A stretch of 64,000 bases of DNA from Lineus longissimus. Its lineage: Eukaryota > Nemertea > Pilidiophora > Heteronemertea > Lineidae. Shown here one piece after another: positions 41,722 to 50,799 of the stretch; the first letter of the stretch is position 1, and each line of letters begins with the position of its first letter. A model generated the notes under the pieces. The model was given only the letters and a program-made list of their open reading frames with translations. It did not search any database and had not been told where the DNA came from. Both the position numbers and the translations under genes were made by a program. Location: assembly GCF_910592395.1 (NCBI RefSeq), contig NC_088313.1, positions 11,446,937 through 11,510,936 on the forward strand, read 5' to 3'.

Positions 41722-41977
41722 ACAAACGTACTAATCATATCAAATTTGAAATAACTGATGATGATGGTCAACTCATTCATTACTAGGTAATCGTTTCTAA
41801 GGTCATGGTTAATTCAGTGTAAGCCTTAAGTATTGTCTTACCTAAAGAATCGTTAAGTCTGGCAGACATCTTTGTCTGGTAGAGTCTGTTTCATCTGTTG
41901 CTCAATAACACTAGATTCCATTTATTTGCAGAGAAAATTAATGTTACTTATTCTTTTAAGTTTTTAACTTTTTAGTA
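41722..41977. other. Polinton intergenic remnant
   Basis: No open frame of note between convergent ORFs. Both strands show short peptide fragments without recognisable motifs. Confidence 0.4.
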
Positions 41978-42560
41978 TTATGTTAACAGTAAAGTTCTAA
42001 GATGTGTCTGGCATTCTATGTTACATGGAATAGTATAAGTTCTACTCATGAATGGTAACTCTTTGTCTTTTTCTGCCATAGCAGCAAGTATGGATTCACT
42101 AGCTAGAGATAAGTTATCGTCATCTTCCTTATCTGACCTGTAATTCTGGAAGAAAATAATTTTAATGAAATCATACAATAAATCGTTCAAATCATTAATT
42201 CTATCCTTTGATGTTAAATAAGGGTTAAGTACAACATAATCAATATCCGTCTTTTTAAAGGCATGATGTAAGAACAGCTGGTAGTTAATTGAGACCTTAA
42301 CCCCACAGTAATGCAGGTATCTTAGGAAAGCAAAGAAAACTAACCTTAGATCAGTAAAGTTCTCATCAGTTAAATGTATATTACCAATAGCACGGTTAAT
42401 GAATTCTGTCTCTAAATACCAATCATACTCTCCGCAGTGAAACTGAAATACCATTGACTCAATATCTAAACTAACTTAGAAGGTAGAGTATTGATACCTT
42501 TTTTAGTGATCACTGAACTGTCTTTTCATACCTTTCCTTACTAAGCCATTTTCTAGGACC
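41978..42560 (-). pseudogene. Unrecognised conserved Polinton gene (paralogue of fragment at 330-903)
   Basis: Minus strand. The upstream part (42560-42460) reads SGPRKWLSKERYEKTVQ and then meets a TGA. The downstream ORF (42454-41978) has FQFHCGEYDWY, LRYLHYCGVKVSINYQLFL and VVLNPYLTSKDRINDL, then an acidic stretch SDKEDDDN. The same landmarks in the same order at 330-903 show that this is a genuinely conserved gene of the element family. Function unknown. The KDRINDLNDLLYDFIKIIFF region is predicted helical; no zinc or membrane motif is apparent. Confidence 0.65.
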
Positions 42561-42584
42561 AGAGAAGTATCCTTGTAAATCGTA

Positions 42585-42989
42585 CTAAATGTACTCTTTT
42601 AGGTAATTTACTACTGTTTCTGATAGACGTTTCTGTCCAAGCCTCTTAAGTATGGTGTCAAAGTATCGTGTTTTATTCTCAATACTAATCTCTAGACTAT
42701 TGAAGTCATCATCATAAGCAACAGCATTACAATAGGTACAAAACCTGTACTTAATAGTTTTAGTTGTATACCTTGATGGGTTCAAGATTTTAGCGTACTC
42801 ATACAATGTCCATATCTTACAATTACGACATAATCCAACCTTAGATTCTGTACTTATGTCACACTGTTTCATAAGTGGTTGTACTGCTGTATCAGGAGTA
42901 TGAGTATCATGAGTAACATGAGTAGGAGTATTATGAGTCATCAAATAATGAGAGATATTTTTTAGGTCCCTAAGACGTACATAACCCAT
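42585..42989 (-). CDS. Small Polinton protein with two CxxC pairs (zinc-ribbon-like)
   Basis: A 134-residue ORF starting MGYVRLRDLKN. It has a His/Thr-rich stretch (THVTHDTHTPDT), then GLCRNCK and FCTYCN about 37 residues apart, making a likely four-Cys zinc site, and a C-terminal helix ending VVNYLKEYI. The family is not recognised. Zinc ribbons of this size are common in DNA-virus transcription or replication accessory proteins, but a role cannot be assigned. Confidence 0.55.
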   Translation of the reverse strand: MGYVRLRDLKNISHYLMTHNTPTHVTHDTHTPDTAVQPLMKQCDISTESKVGLCRNCKIWTLYEYAKILNPSRYTTKTIKYRFCTYCNAVAYDDDFNSLEISIENKTRYFDTILKRLGQKRLSETVVNYLKEYI

Positions 42990-43201
42990 GTGTTGTAATG
43001 GATTACAACATAAGAGGTTACACCCAATTAACTCCAGGTCTTCAAGGCAAAAATCATGTCTTTATAAACTAAAATGCTCTATTAAAGGAATGAATTTGTA
43101 CATCATTTCAATAGTATTCATTTACTTATTTTTTTATTATTAAAGTGAATAAGGTGGCGCTGAAGGCAATGTTTGTTGTACATTAAAATAATGATGACGT
43201 A

Positions 43202-43690
43202 TTACTTGCTTTTCAATTTCTCTAACATCTCCGTCTGTGCTAGTTTTTTCCCTTCCTCTAAAAAAGTCTTCTTAAAGGTTTCTAGGTCAAAACTGGCATC
43301 AGAACTAGCCTCCCATTGTTTCTTTCTAATGTCATTCTTCATTGTAATGTATGTCTCCTTCTCCTTTAGAATTAAACTGAATTCCTCTGTAGATATGAAC
43401 GAATCTGTTAATGCTTTGCTAACTAAATCATTGATAGTGTTTAGTTTGGAAATGGCCAACATACCTATCTTCTCATGCTTTTCACTTTTCCTAAATATGG
43501 CCTTCTTCTGAAAACTAAATAGTGATGAAATAATGGCACTTGCTATTGTCACACCACCCAAAGCAAAACATATTGGAGTAGTGATGACTCCTGCTACTGC
43601 TGAAATACCAGCAGAGCCAGTAGCCTCATTTGTGAAATTTAGGGCATGGCTAACCCCAGTAATCACATCAAAAGCTTTCTTGTATTTCAT
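43202..43690 (-). CDS. Conserved Polinton membrane protein of unknown function
   Basis: 162 residues. Residues 20-58 form a hydrophobic, glycine-rich hairpin (AGISAVAGVITTPICFALGG and ASAIISSLF). A helical segment with SEKHEKIGMLAISKLNTI and FISTEEFSLILKEKETY follows, then a basic C-terminus. A two-membrane-segment protein with a KHEKI...STEEF helical tail is a type I associate with metazoan Polinton-like loci. No biochemical role is known to me. Its ATG overlaps the stop of the upstream ORF in ATGA, which suggests coupled translation or a compact gene layout. Confidence 0.6.
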   Translation of the reverse strand: MKYKKAFDVITGVSHALNFTNEATGSAGISAVAGVITTPICFALGGVTIASAIISSLFSFQKKAIFRKSEKHEKIGMLAISKLNTINDLVSKALTDSFISTEEFSLILKEKETYITMKNDIRKKQWEASSDASFDLETFKKTFLEEGKKLAQTEMLEKLKSK

Positions 43691-43899
43691 AAATGTTTAA
43701 TCACCACAGGGACAACAGGTGGCTTCACCACAACAGGTGACTTAATCACAATGGGTTTGATATCAACAATAGGTGCTATTACTGGTTTATTATTTGATAA
43801 CTCATCTTTCTTTTCTAGTTCCTCTAGCTCTTTGTAGAACTGTTCTAATCTATTTTTCCAATTCTTTGGTCGTTTGGTGTATCCCCTAGTTCGGTTCAT
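43687..43899 (-). CDS. Small basic/Pro-Val-rich Polinton protein
   Basis: 70 residues starting MNRTRGYTKRPKNWKNRLEQ at 43899 in a TAAATG context. A basic N-terminus is followed by an EELEKKDEL helix and a repetitive PVIAPIVDIKPIVIKSPVVV tail. It overlaps the next ORF by four bases (ATGA). No family recognised; the tail looks like an extended linker. Confidence 0.5.
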   Translation of the reverse strand: MNRTRGYTKRPKNWKNRLEQFYKELEELEKKDELSNNKPVIAPIVDIKPIVIKSPVVVKPPVVPVVIKHL

Positions 43900-43994
43900 T
43901 TAATTAGAGTAAAAGTTAAGTCCTGAAGCTCGCTTAGCTCTAAAGGCTCTTTCTAGGTCTACTGGTGTACATAAATTATCTTGAATTCTATTAC

Positions 43995-44207
43995 TTATTT
44001 TTCAACCATTGAATTAACAGTTTTAATGTTTATGCCATTTAGATACATTCCCTTGTTTAAAATTCTTATCTGATTAAGTAGAGAAGCATTTTCAAATTTA
44101 ATGTACATGTAACCATTAAAATAATGGTAAATGACTCGTTTCCAATCTGTTACTCTTTTCCAATCTGTCCAACACATTTTGATCTCGATAGACAAACCAG
44201 TGTTCAT
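43995..44207 (-). CDS. Short unrecognised ORF with duplicated DWKRV motif
   Basis: 70 codons from ATG 44207. A tandem DWKRVTDWKRV duplication lies at residues 14-24 and a hydrophobic-polar C-terminal half follows. It begins 25 bases after the HNH ORF stops and may be a diverged downstream gene or a broken extension. Low certainty that it is functional. Confidence 0.35.
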   Translation of the reverse strand: MNTGLSIEIKMCWTDWKRVTDWKRVIYHYFNGYMYIKFENASLLNQIRILNKGMYLNGINIKTVNSMVEK

Positions 44208-44231
44208 TCATCATTTTGTTCATGAAATTAA

Positions 44232-44580
44232 TTAATCTGTCCAGAGTTCTTTAAAAATACTCCAGTCTACTGTAGCACATTTCTGTCTGTTTTCTGTCTT
44301 ATCTATGGGTCCCATGTTAAACCAAACGAAACACAGTTCAGGGTAATCTTTGAATTCCCTTATTGGTAAAACATGATCTAACTCTTCTTCAATTATTCGA
44401 ACTTTGTTCTCGGGACATTGTCCTTTTGAAGATAGACTCCTCTGGTACTCTAACCACCGTGAGAACAAACTGTCTGAACAACCTAGATTAAATAATGATG
44501 AGTTATCAGTTAAATCTCCTTTAGAAATAAGGTTTAAACCTACCCTTATTTTATGACTGTCTCTATTACCACACTTATTA
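44232..44580 (-). CDS. HNH-type nuclease, 5'-truncated
   Basis: The minus-strand frame is open from about 44580 to 44232. It has KCGNRDSHKIRVGL, NLGCSDSLFSRWLEYQ, then the HNH core LDHVLPIREF (DH), WFNMGPIDKTENRQK (Asn plus the basic tail), and ends ELWTD. The LGCS...W(I/L)EYQ...DHVxP...NxxP..K.EN..K order is that of HNH endonucleases found in large DNA viruses and mobile elements, which cut DNA using a metal ion. The usual ATG and N-terminus are missing because the frame runs straight into the inverted duplication at 44580. An associated or homing-type function is inference. Confidence 0.7.
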
Positions 44581-44780
44581 AGGTGACACTAGGTGGTAGG
44601 AAATCCAATGTCCAGCACGAGTTGTAAAACTTTATTGTCTTTAAAGTAATGGATTTTATTTTTAATTCCTTTGATAAGTAGTACTCAAAAGATGCTTCCT
44701 CACATTCCTTCTAACTAATAATGTAATCGAACTTTGATCTCTTGACGAAGCGAGCTTTGCTCTTTATGATGATGGTGACT
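44580..44780 (-). repeat. Local inverted duplication, copy B
   Basis: Reverse-complement copy of 40785-40985. It sits exactly between the truncated HNH gene and the truncated integrase remnant, so the rearrangement that created it probably removed the ends of both genes. Confidence 0.9.
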
Positions 44781-44789
44781 TCGCTAAAT

Positions 44790-45065
44790 ATGGAAATAGA
44801 GGTAGCTGTAGATCATGTCGGAACTTTGGCTACAAAGGTTACCTTAGCTTGCCACTGTTGATCGATGTAAGATATCATTGTCTTTCTGAAGGTGAATTTC
44901 TTAATAGCCGGTTTATGTAGTTAGTGTGTTGGTAGTGTGTCTAGAAATGTTTTCACTTCTTTTTACTTAATACGTTTTCCTTGACCTGTTTCCACATTTT
45001 ACTCAAAGAACTGTAAGCCACTGGACTCTCGGAGTTGTAGTACAAATCCCATAGACACTGTTCAT
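44790..45065 (-). pseudogene. N-terminal remnant of the Polinton integrase
   Basis: Minus strand. From 45065 the peptide has DLYYNSESPVAYSSLSKMWK and, after a one-base shift near 44968, KEVKTFLDTLPTH. A TAA is followed by LHKPAIKKF and SYIDQQWQA. This is the conserved N-terminal helix-turn-helix segment and the start of the RVE catalytic core of Polinton integrases (LHKPxxxKF...xDQQWQADL). The DDE core is gone: the sequence runs into the inverted duplication at 44780. It is divergent from the ATPase gene, with about 40 bases between them. Confidence 0.75.
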
Positions 45066-45103
45066 TGCTTTGATTTTTATTGCTTTGATTTGCATTCAAT
45101 TAA

Positions 45104-45718
45104 ATGGGTGATGTATTTATTCACGAGCCACATAACATGCTCATCTCTGGTGTCACCAATTGTGGTAAGATACAGTATGTCCTTGACCTCTTAGAAAAGG
45201 AGTCCAACAAGTTCCAGAGCATAGTCATTTTCTGTCCAACATATTTCAATAATAAGACATATGAAAGGAAATGGATTTATCAAGACAACCACGTCTACAC
45301 AATTAATCCTGAAGCAGTGGCCAGTAATTTGGACCTTGTGCTTAAATTTGCTACTCTAACCTTCGCAGGGGGAGACACATTATTTTTAATTGATGACTGT
45401 GCTAATTTGAGAGACACAAAGAAGAAGGTGTCTGAGTTATATAATATTTCCTTTTTCGGTAGGCACTACAAGCTGACTGTTTGGTTACTAGTTCAAAAGT
45501 ACAATTCAGTCGTTAAGGACTTCAGAGAAAACATCAGACTCTTAGTCCTGTTTTTTAACAAGGATGAATCAGCCATGAAAGATGTCTTAGAAGAAAACAG
45601 TGTTATTCCTAAGACCAAAAGACAGTATTACATAGAAGAACTTAAAGTTAAAAGGGGCTCAAAATTAATCATCAGGTTGCAACATCCATTCGGGTTTACT
45701 CTCTCTTCCTCTTTCTAA
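45104..45718 (+). CDS. Polinton packaging ATPase (FtsK/HerA superfamily, A32-like)
   Basis: 204 residues, full length for this family, without stops. ATG 45104 lies in TAAATG. Walker A reads ISGVTNCGKIQYVL, with Ile at the position normally held by Thr/Ser after GK, which should weaken Mg-ATP binding. Walker B is DTLFLIDDCAN. A VQKYNSVVKDFRENIRLLVLF segment carries the sensor Gln and arginine-finger region. These ATPases drive genome packaging into the capsid. The 3' end overlaps the convergent gene on the minus strand by about 23 bases. Confidence 0.9.
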   Translation: MGDVFIHEPHNMLISGVTNCGKIQYVLDLLEKESNKFQSIVIFCPTYFNNKTYERKWIYQDNHVYTINPEAVASNLDLVLKFATLTFAGGDTLFLIDDCANLRDTKKKVSELYNISFFGRHYKLTVWLLVQKYNSVVKDFRENIRLLVLFFNKDESAMKDVLEENSVIPKTKRQYYIEELKVKRGSKLIIRLQHPFGFTLSSSF

Positions 45719-46030
45719 CAAAAAAGTAGTAGACCACTATGCCTACAGCAGTCATACCTAGGACAATCCATAGGTACTCATATTTATTCATTTCATCACT
45801 AGGTTTGTAATATTCATTTAATTGATGTTTCTTAGCTAGTGATACTTAATTCTCAGAGTGTAAGTGACTGTAAAGAGTAAGTGCAGCGTCAGTATTATTA
45901 AAATCAATAGGAGCCTGGTTCTCTCTCTTCATTTCAAGGTAAACGAAGTCAACTACATTCTTTCTACATTCTTTCTAACAGCTCATTGCTTTTATCCATA
46001 AACATAATTTTTATATCGATTCTCATTTCT
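45696..46030 (-). pseudogene. Small C-terminally anchored membrane protein of the Polinton
   Basis: The minus-strand frame ends at TAA 45696-45698. The last 33 residues are a single membrane helix with a basic tail (YLWIVLGMTAVGIVVYYFFV, then RKRKRE). Upstream in the same frame is a polar stretch (YLEMKRENQAPIDFNNTDAA) interrupted by one TAA. Near 45975 an 11-base tandem duplication (AGAAAGAATGT twice) shifts the frame, so the start is uncertain. Not assigned to a family; the topology suggests a tail-anchored virion or host-membrane protein. Confidence 0.5.
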
Positions 46031-47805
46031 TCTCTGAAGTAAGTGTACGATAGTCTTACCAGTGGGTTCTTCTAAATCAAATCTAACAGCATTTCTACTT
46101 AAGACGTTTTCTTTCAATTGATATGAAAATGCTTTTTAAAATTTTGCTAGGTCATAAAGACCATCAGGTATTGTAATTAGTGTCATGCATTTATCCCTTT
46201 ACTTGATTTTGTTATTCTTCCTAGCTTCACTTATGTTGTGAAAGACACCAAGGAGGATACCATGGTGACGTCACATCACGTGATCACATCCCATATTACT
46301 GATCGCTATGGCCAATTAGATTCAGTCTGCTGACAGCACCAGCACTGAACACATCACCACGTCTCATTGTCTGGTGCGCTACTGTACACAAAAACACCAA
46401 TAGACATGAAATATTGCAATACCTGGTATGGATTCTTCCTGTGTAAAATAAAACTTACAGAGCAGATTAACTTCCACGAAAAAAAAGACGTTTGGTCTGG
46501 CCAAAGTGCGGAAATAATGTCTCTGCTAAAATACACTACGAAATACGCTAGGCAATGCATACGCGATACACGGTAGAGATGCAGTTGAGTTTGTTATTGT
46601 TTTGACTTAGAAGCCCGCCCATATCAAAATATATTCATGTATTCATGAAGTATGAACTCATTTCTGTCCCATTCAACTCTAAGAACAGACAATTTCTCCT
46701 TAAATCATCACCGAAACCGCGATATCCGCAGGAAGATTTCGTTCTAGTGTCCGAAAATGCATGATCTTACAGGGGCGCTAACTCGAAAAATAGAGGGGAT
46801 CTATGCGAGTTTTAGGTCCAACAGGTCTCGAACTTGTAAAATCTGTAAACATACCTCCAAATCCCATAATGATAATGAAGAGATTGCCCCATATCTGGGA
46901 GACTGTTTTGAAACCATCGCTAATTTTGGAAGATCGGTGTCCGGCTATTTGGTTTTAATGTCGTATTTCCACAGGTTATAAAAGTAAGAAGCTGAATTTG
47001 CTTTCTAACGTCCGGATCCTTTATTCTAACACTGCTTCACAAAATTATACACACCAAAGTCATAATTGATAAAATAGTTCGTCGGGATGACGATTCGTGC
47101 ACGTGATTAGACATACTCGGGACTCTCTCTATCTCTCTCTCTCTCTCTTCTGCCGAGAGCGTGCGGACAGCTGTTTTGTATCCATGCGCAGCTTTGTCTG
47201 CACCAATCAGGGGGCAACGTTGATGCGTCTCCATCCAATGAGGAGCCGCATCAATGCTGACGTAATTAATCACTTAATTGATCACGCTGGGGAGAATGGA
47301 GGATTAAAAGTAGACCGTGGGAATTTTCCACGATTATCCACCGGTATCTTATCTAAACCCAATTCCAATAATCCCGCACACTTAATTCAAAGAATTACAC
47401 ATTACAGTGCTACTCATGAGAAAGGTTTTACAATTACTATACAACATTAAAAACCCTATTTTTCCCCATCAAAACAGCATTTTTCATTATTCAAATGTTA
47501 ACCTATTGTCTAAAGACTTATTTCATAGCAGAAAAGTACTAATAACTCTGATTTGATGCGAAAAATCTAACTTTGATGACTTGATTTTCCCTTGGCCGTG
47601 GATCGAGTTTGTTTACAATATATAACGCCATCTTGGAAAAGCCGTGACGTCACCGCGGTATCCTCCTTGGAAAGACACAAGGTATTCCTGCATAAGTTAA
47701 ACTAATACTAGATGCATTCTGAATTTCTTTGTTAAGATTGATAACTAAATCACTTGAACTCTGTTCCGGGTATACTCTAGAATCAATGTTTAACACAGTT
47801 TTCAT
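45992..47805 (-). pseudogene. Candidate penton/minor capsid protein, split by an inserted element
   Basis: From ATG 47805 the minus-strand frame has LNIDSRVYPEQSSSDLVINL and SISLTYAGIPCVFHN, reaching the inserted element at 47678. Beyond it (46240 downward) the same kind of sequence continues with a TAA, then TLITIPDGLYDLAKF, another TAA, and a C-terminal EEPTGKTIVHLLQRRNE ending at 45992. A short protein with an IDSR...P near the start, a strand pattern ending IPxxxxN, and a TIPDGxY motif resembles minor capsid/penton proteins of Polintons, virophages and large DNA viruses. Assignment is by motif only. The insertion and two stops make it a pseudogene. Confidence 0.55.
46249..47669. mobile_element. 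1.42-kb non-autonomous DNA element with 9-bp target duplication (MULE- or Merlin-like)
   Basis: Ends are CAAGGAGGATACCATGGTGA and, in reverse complement, CAAGGAGGATACCGCGGTGA, both continuing CGTCAC; about 26 bases in all. GAAAGACAC lies on both sides (46240-46248, 47670-47678). A 9-bp duplication points to Mutator-like elements, or Merlin (8-9 bp). The interior has a CTCTCT microsatellite at 47122-47150 and only short ORFs without transposase motifs. It inserted into the Polinton's penton-like gene, so it is younger than the Polinton. Confidence 0.85.
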
Positions 47806-47829
47806 TCAATTAACTAACATAATTAAGTA

Positions 47830-48057
47830 TTTATTGCTTTGGGTATGATACCCTTGTCCATAAGGTATCCTACTGTAAAAATACTAAGAAATAAAAAGTT
47901 GAAGTATCTCTTCTATGCTAGGATGACTAGGGGAACCAATGCTGAGTTTTTAAATCCTCCTTAGTAAGTAAGAGTAAAAAGTCATTCCGGTTGTTATTAA
48001 TACACCTAAATACAGTCCATTGACTACAGTTGGCTTAATTGGTTGATCTTTATCCAT
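47830..48057 (-). CDS. Two very small hydrophobic Polinton ORFs
   Basis: ORF 48057-47950 (35 codons, start context TAAATG) reads MDKDQPIKPTVVNG, then a membrane segment LYLGVLITTGMTFYSYLL ending RRI. Just downstream, about 47930-47836, a second hydrophobic stretch (YFNFLFLSIFTVGYLMDKG) lies in an open frame without a clear ATG. Tiny single-pass membrane proteins are common in membrane-associated DNA viruses. These are too short for the usual ORF cut-off, and identity is unknown. Confidence 0.5.
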
Positions 48058-48133
48058 TTATTAAGATGGAAAATCACTAAGTAATTGAAAAAATATCTAT
48101 TATCAATACAACTTTGTTGCTAAGAGCGTAGCT

Positions 48134-49258
48134 CTAATGCTGCAAAGAAGCAATTTGATAGTTACTGATGTTTACCTGAGCTTCAGAAACCGCGAATATG
48201 TGCATTTTGTATGGTCCATTTCCTTTTCTTTTGTTATCGATAACTGTATTCCATCCTTTGTGTTTTGAAGCTTCTTACCTGAACTATGGAGACGATTGTC
48301 CTCTGTGGTTCTCAAGTCCAACCACAACCCGTAGTGATTCGAGTTCGAGATAATACTTCTCCATTGTCATGTAAGAGTCATTAGTTTTCTTCAAATCCTC
48401 AGGCATGAAGTGTTTCTTGATCTCATCCCATTGATCCAACATTCTCATTTCTTCGAGGAACACTTGATTAGAAATACCCTCTATTGTAATCTGTACTTTC
48501 GTGATATTTGGGTTTTCGAACATCTCAGAAACTCTAGATCCATCGGCATAATCAGACACGCATAGAAGAAATATGCCTTTAATTGACATCCTTGGAAAAT
48601 TAATGTTCTCGTTTATTAATGTTTCATGTGAAGTATCATTGACTGTCTTGAAATGGTCTACCCAATTGTAAAAGATTTAGAAGCCAGAGTTGTACCTGAT
48701 ACTTAGTTGACTTGCAATAATCTTTTTAGTTACTGTGTCATACTCAAAACAGATATTTTCAAGTTTGTAGTTTATAGCTACAGTGGCGTCTGTTACTATT
48801 ATTTCCTCATTCGGTGCTAATGTAATCTCAATAATCACATCCACGGAAATTGGAAACTTGTAAAATGGAGCATGGTTGTAGAATAGTTAAAGATCTAATT
48901 GTATCTTGTATTTAGTACCGAACACTTTCTTAAGTGTCTTTTCATCACTAGTTTCACCAGTGACTTTAGCTTCAGATACACCAGATCTTAACTTCCTTAT
49001 ATTGCCTGATTGAATACTTTGAAACACCCTATCGTTTCTTTCCTCTTCTGTTAACCACAGGTCCTTGAATGTAGAATAATGACTGTATTCGTTTAGGTCA
49101 AATATCTGTTCTGTTCCCCACTTAATTACCATCTTGGAGATCAAGTTTCTACCGAGGTTATCAACCACACTTTTCTTTGAATCACCGGAAATGGTGACAT
49201 CAGCAGACAGATAAAGATATTTTGGTACAACGAATGTATTCTCTCTCAATGCCGGCAT
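48134..49258 (-). pseudogene. Polinton major capsid protein (double jelly roll)
   Basis: ATG 49258 starts MPALRENTFVVPKYLYLSAD. The conserved block with DNLGRNLISKMVIKWGTEQ, DLNEYSHYSTFKDLWLTEEE and FQSIQSGNIRKLRSG is the signature region of Polinton/adintovirus capsid proteins. A TAA at about 48887 is followed in frame by FYKFPISVDVII and further sequence, a shift into the 48589-48284 fragment (NITKVQITIEGISNQVF), and after another break a C-terminus near HIFAVSEAQVNISNYQ ending at 48134. About 374 codons in total. It would form the hexameric capsomers of an icosahedral particle; at least three breaks make it inactive. Confidence 0.85.
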
Positions 49259-49259
49259 T

Positions 49260-50131
49260 CTAACGTACAATGCTTTTTTGTTCAGCCAGAAAACCAACAA
49301 CACTAGCCACTGATTTCAATAGGAATGAGACCCAATTATTCCAGGTAAGGCAGCAACTGCTTTCTTAGCCAGTTCCTTAAGCCAATCACCAAACTTCTTC
49401 AGACCTTCTTTTACTTTATCTGGTATTGACGGTTTTGGTTCTGGTCCTTGTTAAGGTCCTGGTTCAGGACCTGGTTCTGGTCCTGGTGGTGTAGGTTTAG
49501 GGACAGCATTCAGAGTACTACTGACAGTAAAACCTAGAGTTGTGAAGCACATAACTACAGCTGTTACTATGGCACCAATGGTTACTCCATACGTCTTAAA
49601 AAGTAACTTAATTCTATCCTTTAGTGAAATAGTTGAATCTGTTTTAATAAATGCATCTTTTATTAAACGTTTAGCCTTTTCAATTTATGACTCACTTTCA
49701 TTGTCTAACTCAAACACCTTTGCCTTTTCCTTATACAATTTGTCTTTTCGCCCTTCTATTGTTTTATTTAACTCTTCTTTTTCTCCAACATCTTCTTCTA
49801 CAGAGTTTGTAAAGTCTCTTGCTAGGTTATCAAGCTGTTCGTTTAGTTCCATTATCTGCATATCCTTTTGCATTTTTACTTCAGCTAAATTATCACCAGC
49901 CTTTTTCAATCCACTAAGTTCCCTAAATGCATATTCTGTGAAACCTAATTCTTTAAGTTCATCATCAGTTGCGTCAATCAACCTATCTATTGGTTTGGGT
50001 GATTTAATGACCTCATCGATTACTGTCTCTGTTTCACTTGATACTAACTGAGATTGTCTTACACTTCTTTTACCTTCCATAGGCACTGTTGTTTCACCTA
50101 GAACATATGGTATTGAAGGTGCTTCAATCAT
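49260..50131 (-). pseudogene. Polinton coiled-coil/membrane-active protein upstream of the capsid gene
   Basis: Starts MIEAPSIPYVLGETTVPMEG at 50131. A helical, charged domain follows (DDELKELGFTEYAFRELSGL; QIMELNEQLDNLARDF) to 49685, where a TGA interrupts. The frame continues with a membrane segment (VTIGAIVTAVVMCF), a Pro-Gly-Glu repeat (PGPEPGPEPGP) with a stop, and an amphipathic helix EGLKKFGDWLKELAKKAVAAL followed by PGIIGS. The final codons shift frame and end at TAG 49262-49260, two bases before the capsid ATG. Amphipathic helix plus PGxIGS suggests a membrane-lytic minor capsid role similar to adenovirus pVI; that is inference. Confidence 0.55.
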
Positions 50132-50639
50132 TCATTTAATCTTGTTAATCATTTTTGTACCAAAATATGCTTTTAATGTACTTTCAGCAAAGATACTTCC
50201 ATCATCGGAGATTAAAGGAAATGCCAATTGTTTACCTTTTAGTGATTTTGGTGTTCTTTTTTCTATTTGTTCTTTTTGTTTTTCAGTAAAATCAGAGAGT
50301 TCATTACCTTCAAGTAAATAATAATGTTTGTCATTTTCAACGTAAATATGTGGTTTATTATTATCATATTTCCATGTTGTTGTTCTTTTCAATGCATCTT
50401 CGAGTTTAGTCTCAATATCTGTGTAAATTGATTCTTTTATCACAAGTTCTTTTGTAATACCTCTTACTCTTTCTGGTTAGCTAAATTTCTTTCAACACCT
50501 GGATTAGTATTGTAGCTTGTATCAATAGTATCATCCCGAAGTCTATTTAAACAAGTATCATAACTTTCGTCACTAATATCAGTTGGTCTAAAACCATCCA
50601 TTTCCCCCATTTCAAACTCTTCACCTACCTCAGGCATAT
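50132..50639 (-). pseudogene. Unrecognised acidic Polinton gene with a frameshift
   Basis: ATG 50639 starts MPEVGEEFEMGEMDGFRPTD and runs 54 codons to a TAA near 50474. In the adjacent frame a 103-codon segment (50443-50132) has SIYTDIETKLEDALKR, YVENDKHYYLLEGNELSDF and LKAYFGTKMINKIK. It ends in TGA directly abutting the next ATG (50131). The two parts are probably one gene of about 165 codons. No domain recognised. Confidence 0.45.
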
Positions 50640-50654
50640 TTATTATTTCTGAAA

Positions 50655-50796
50655 TTATGTAATAAGAAATTATCTAATAAGAATTATCCAATAAGAAATT
50701 ATCTCATAAGAAATTTTCTAATAAGAAATTATCTTATAAGAAATGTTCTAATAAGAAATAATCTTATAAGAAGTTATCTAATAAGAAAGTATGTAT
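50655..50796. repeat. Degenerate 19-20-bp minisatellite (AATAAGAAATTATCT)
   Basis: About eight imperfect copies of AATAAGAAATTATCT(A/T) in tandem, between two Polinton genes. Non-coding and AT-rich. Could be an expanded intergenic spacer or control region. Confidence 0.85.
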
Positions 50797-50799
50797 TCA

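Noticed and set aside
43173-43511. 112-codon plus-strand hydrophobic ORF
   Set aside because: Antisense shadow of the membrane-hairpin Polinton gene on the minus strand.
49542-50051. 169-codon plus-strand Ser/Phe-rich ORF
   Set aside because: It is antisense to a gene with clear coiled-coil, membrane and amphipathic segments; composition is that expected of a shadow frame.
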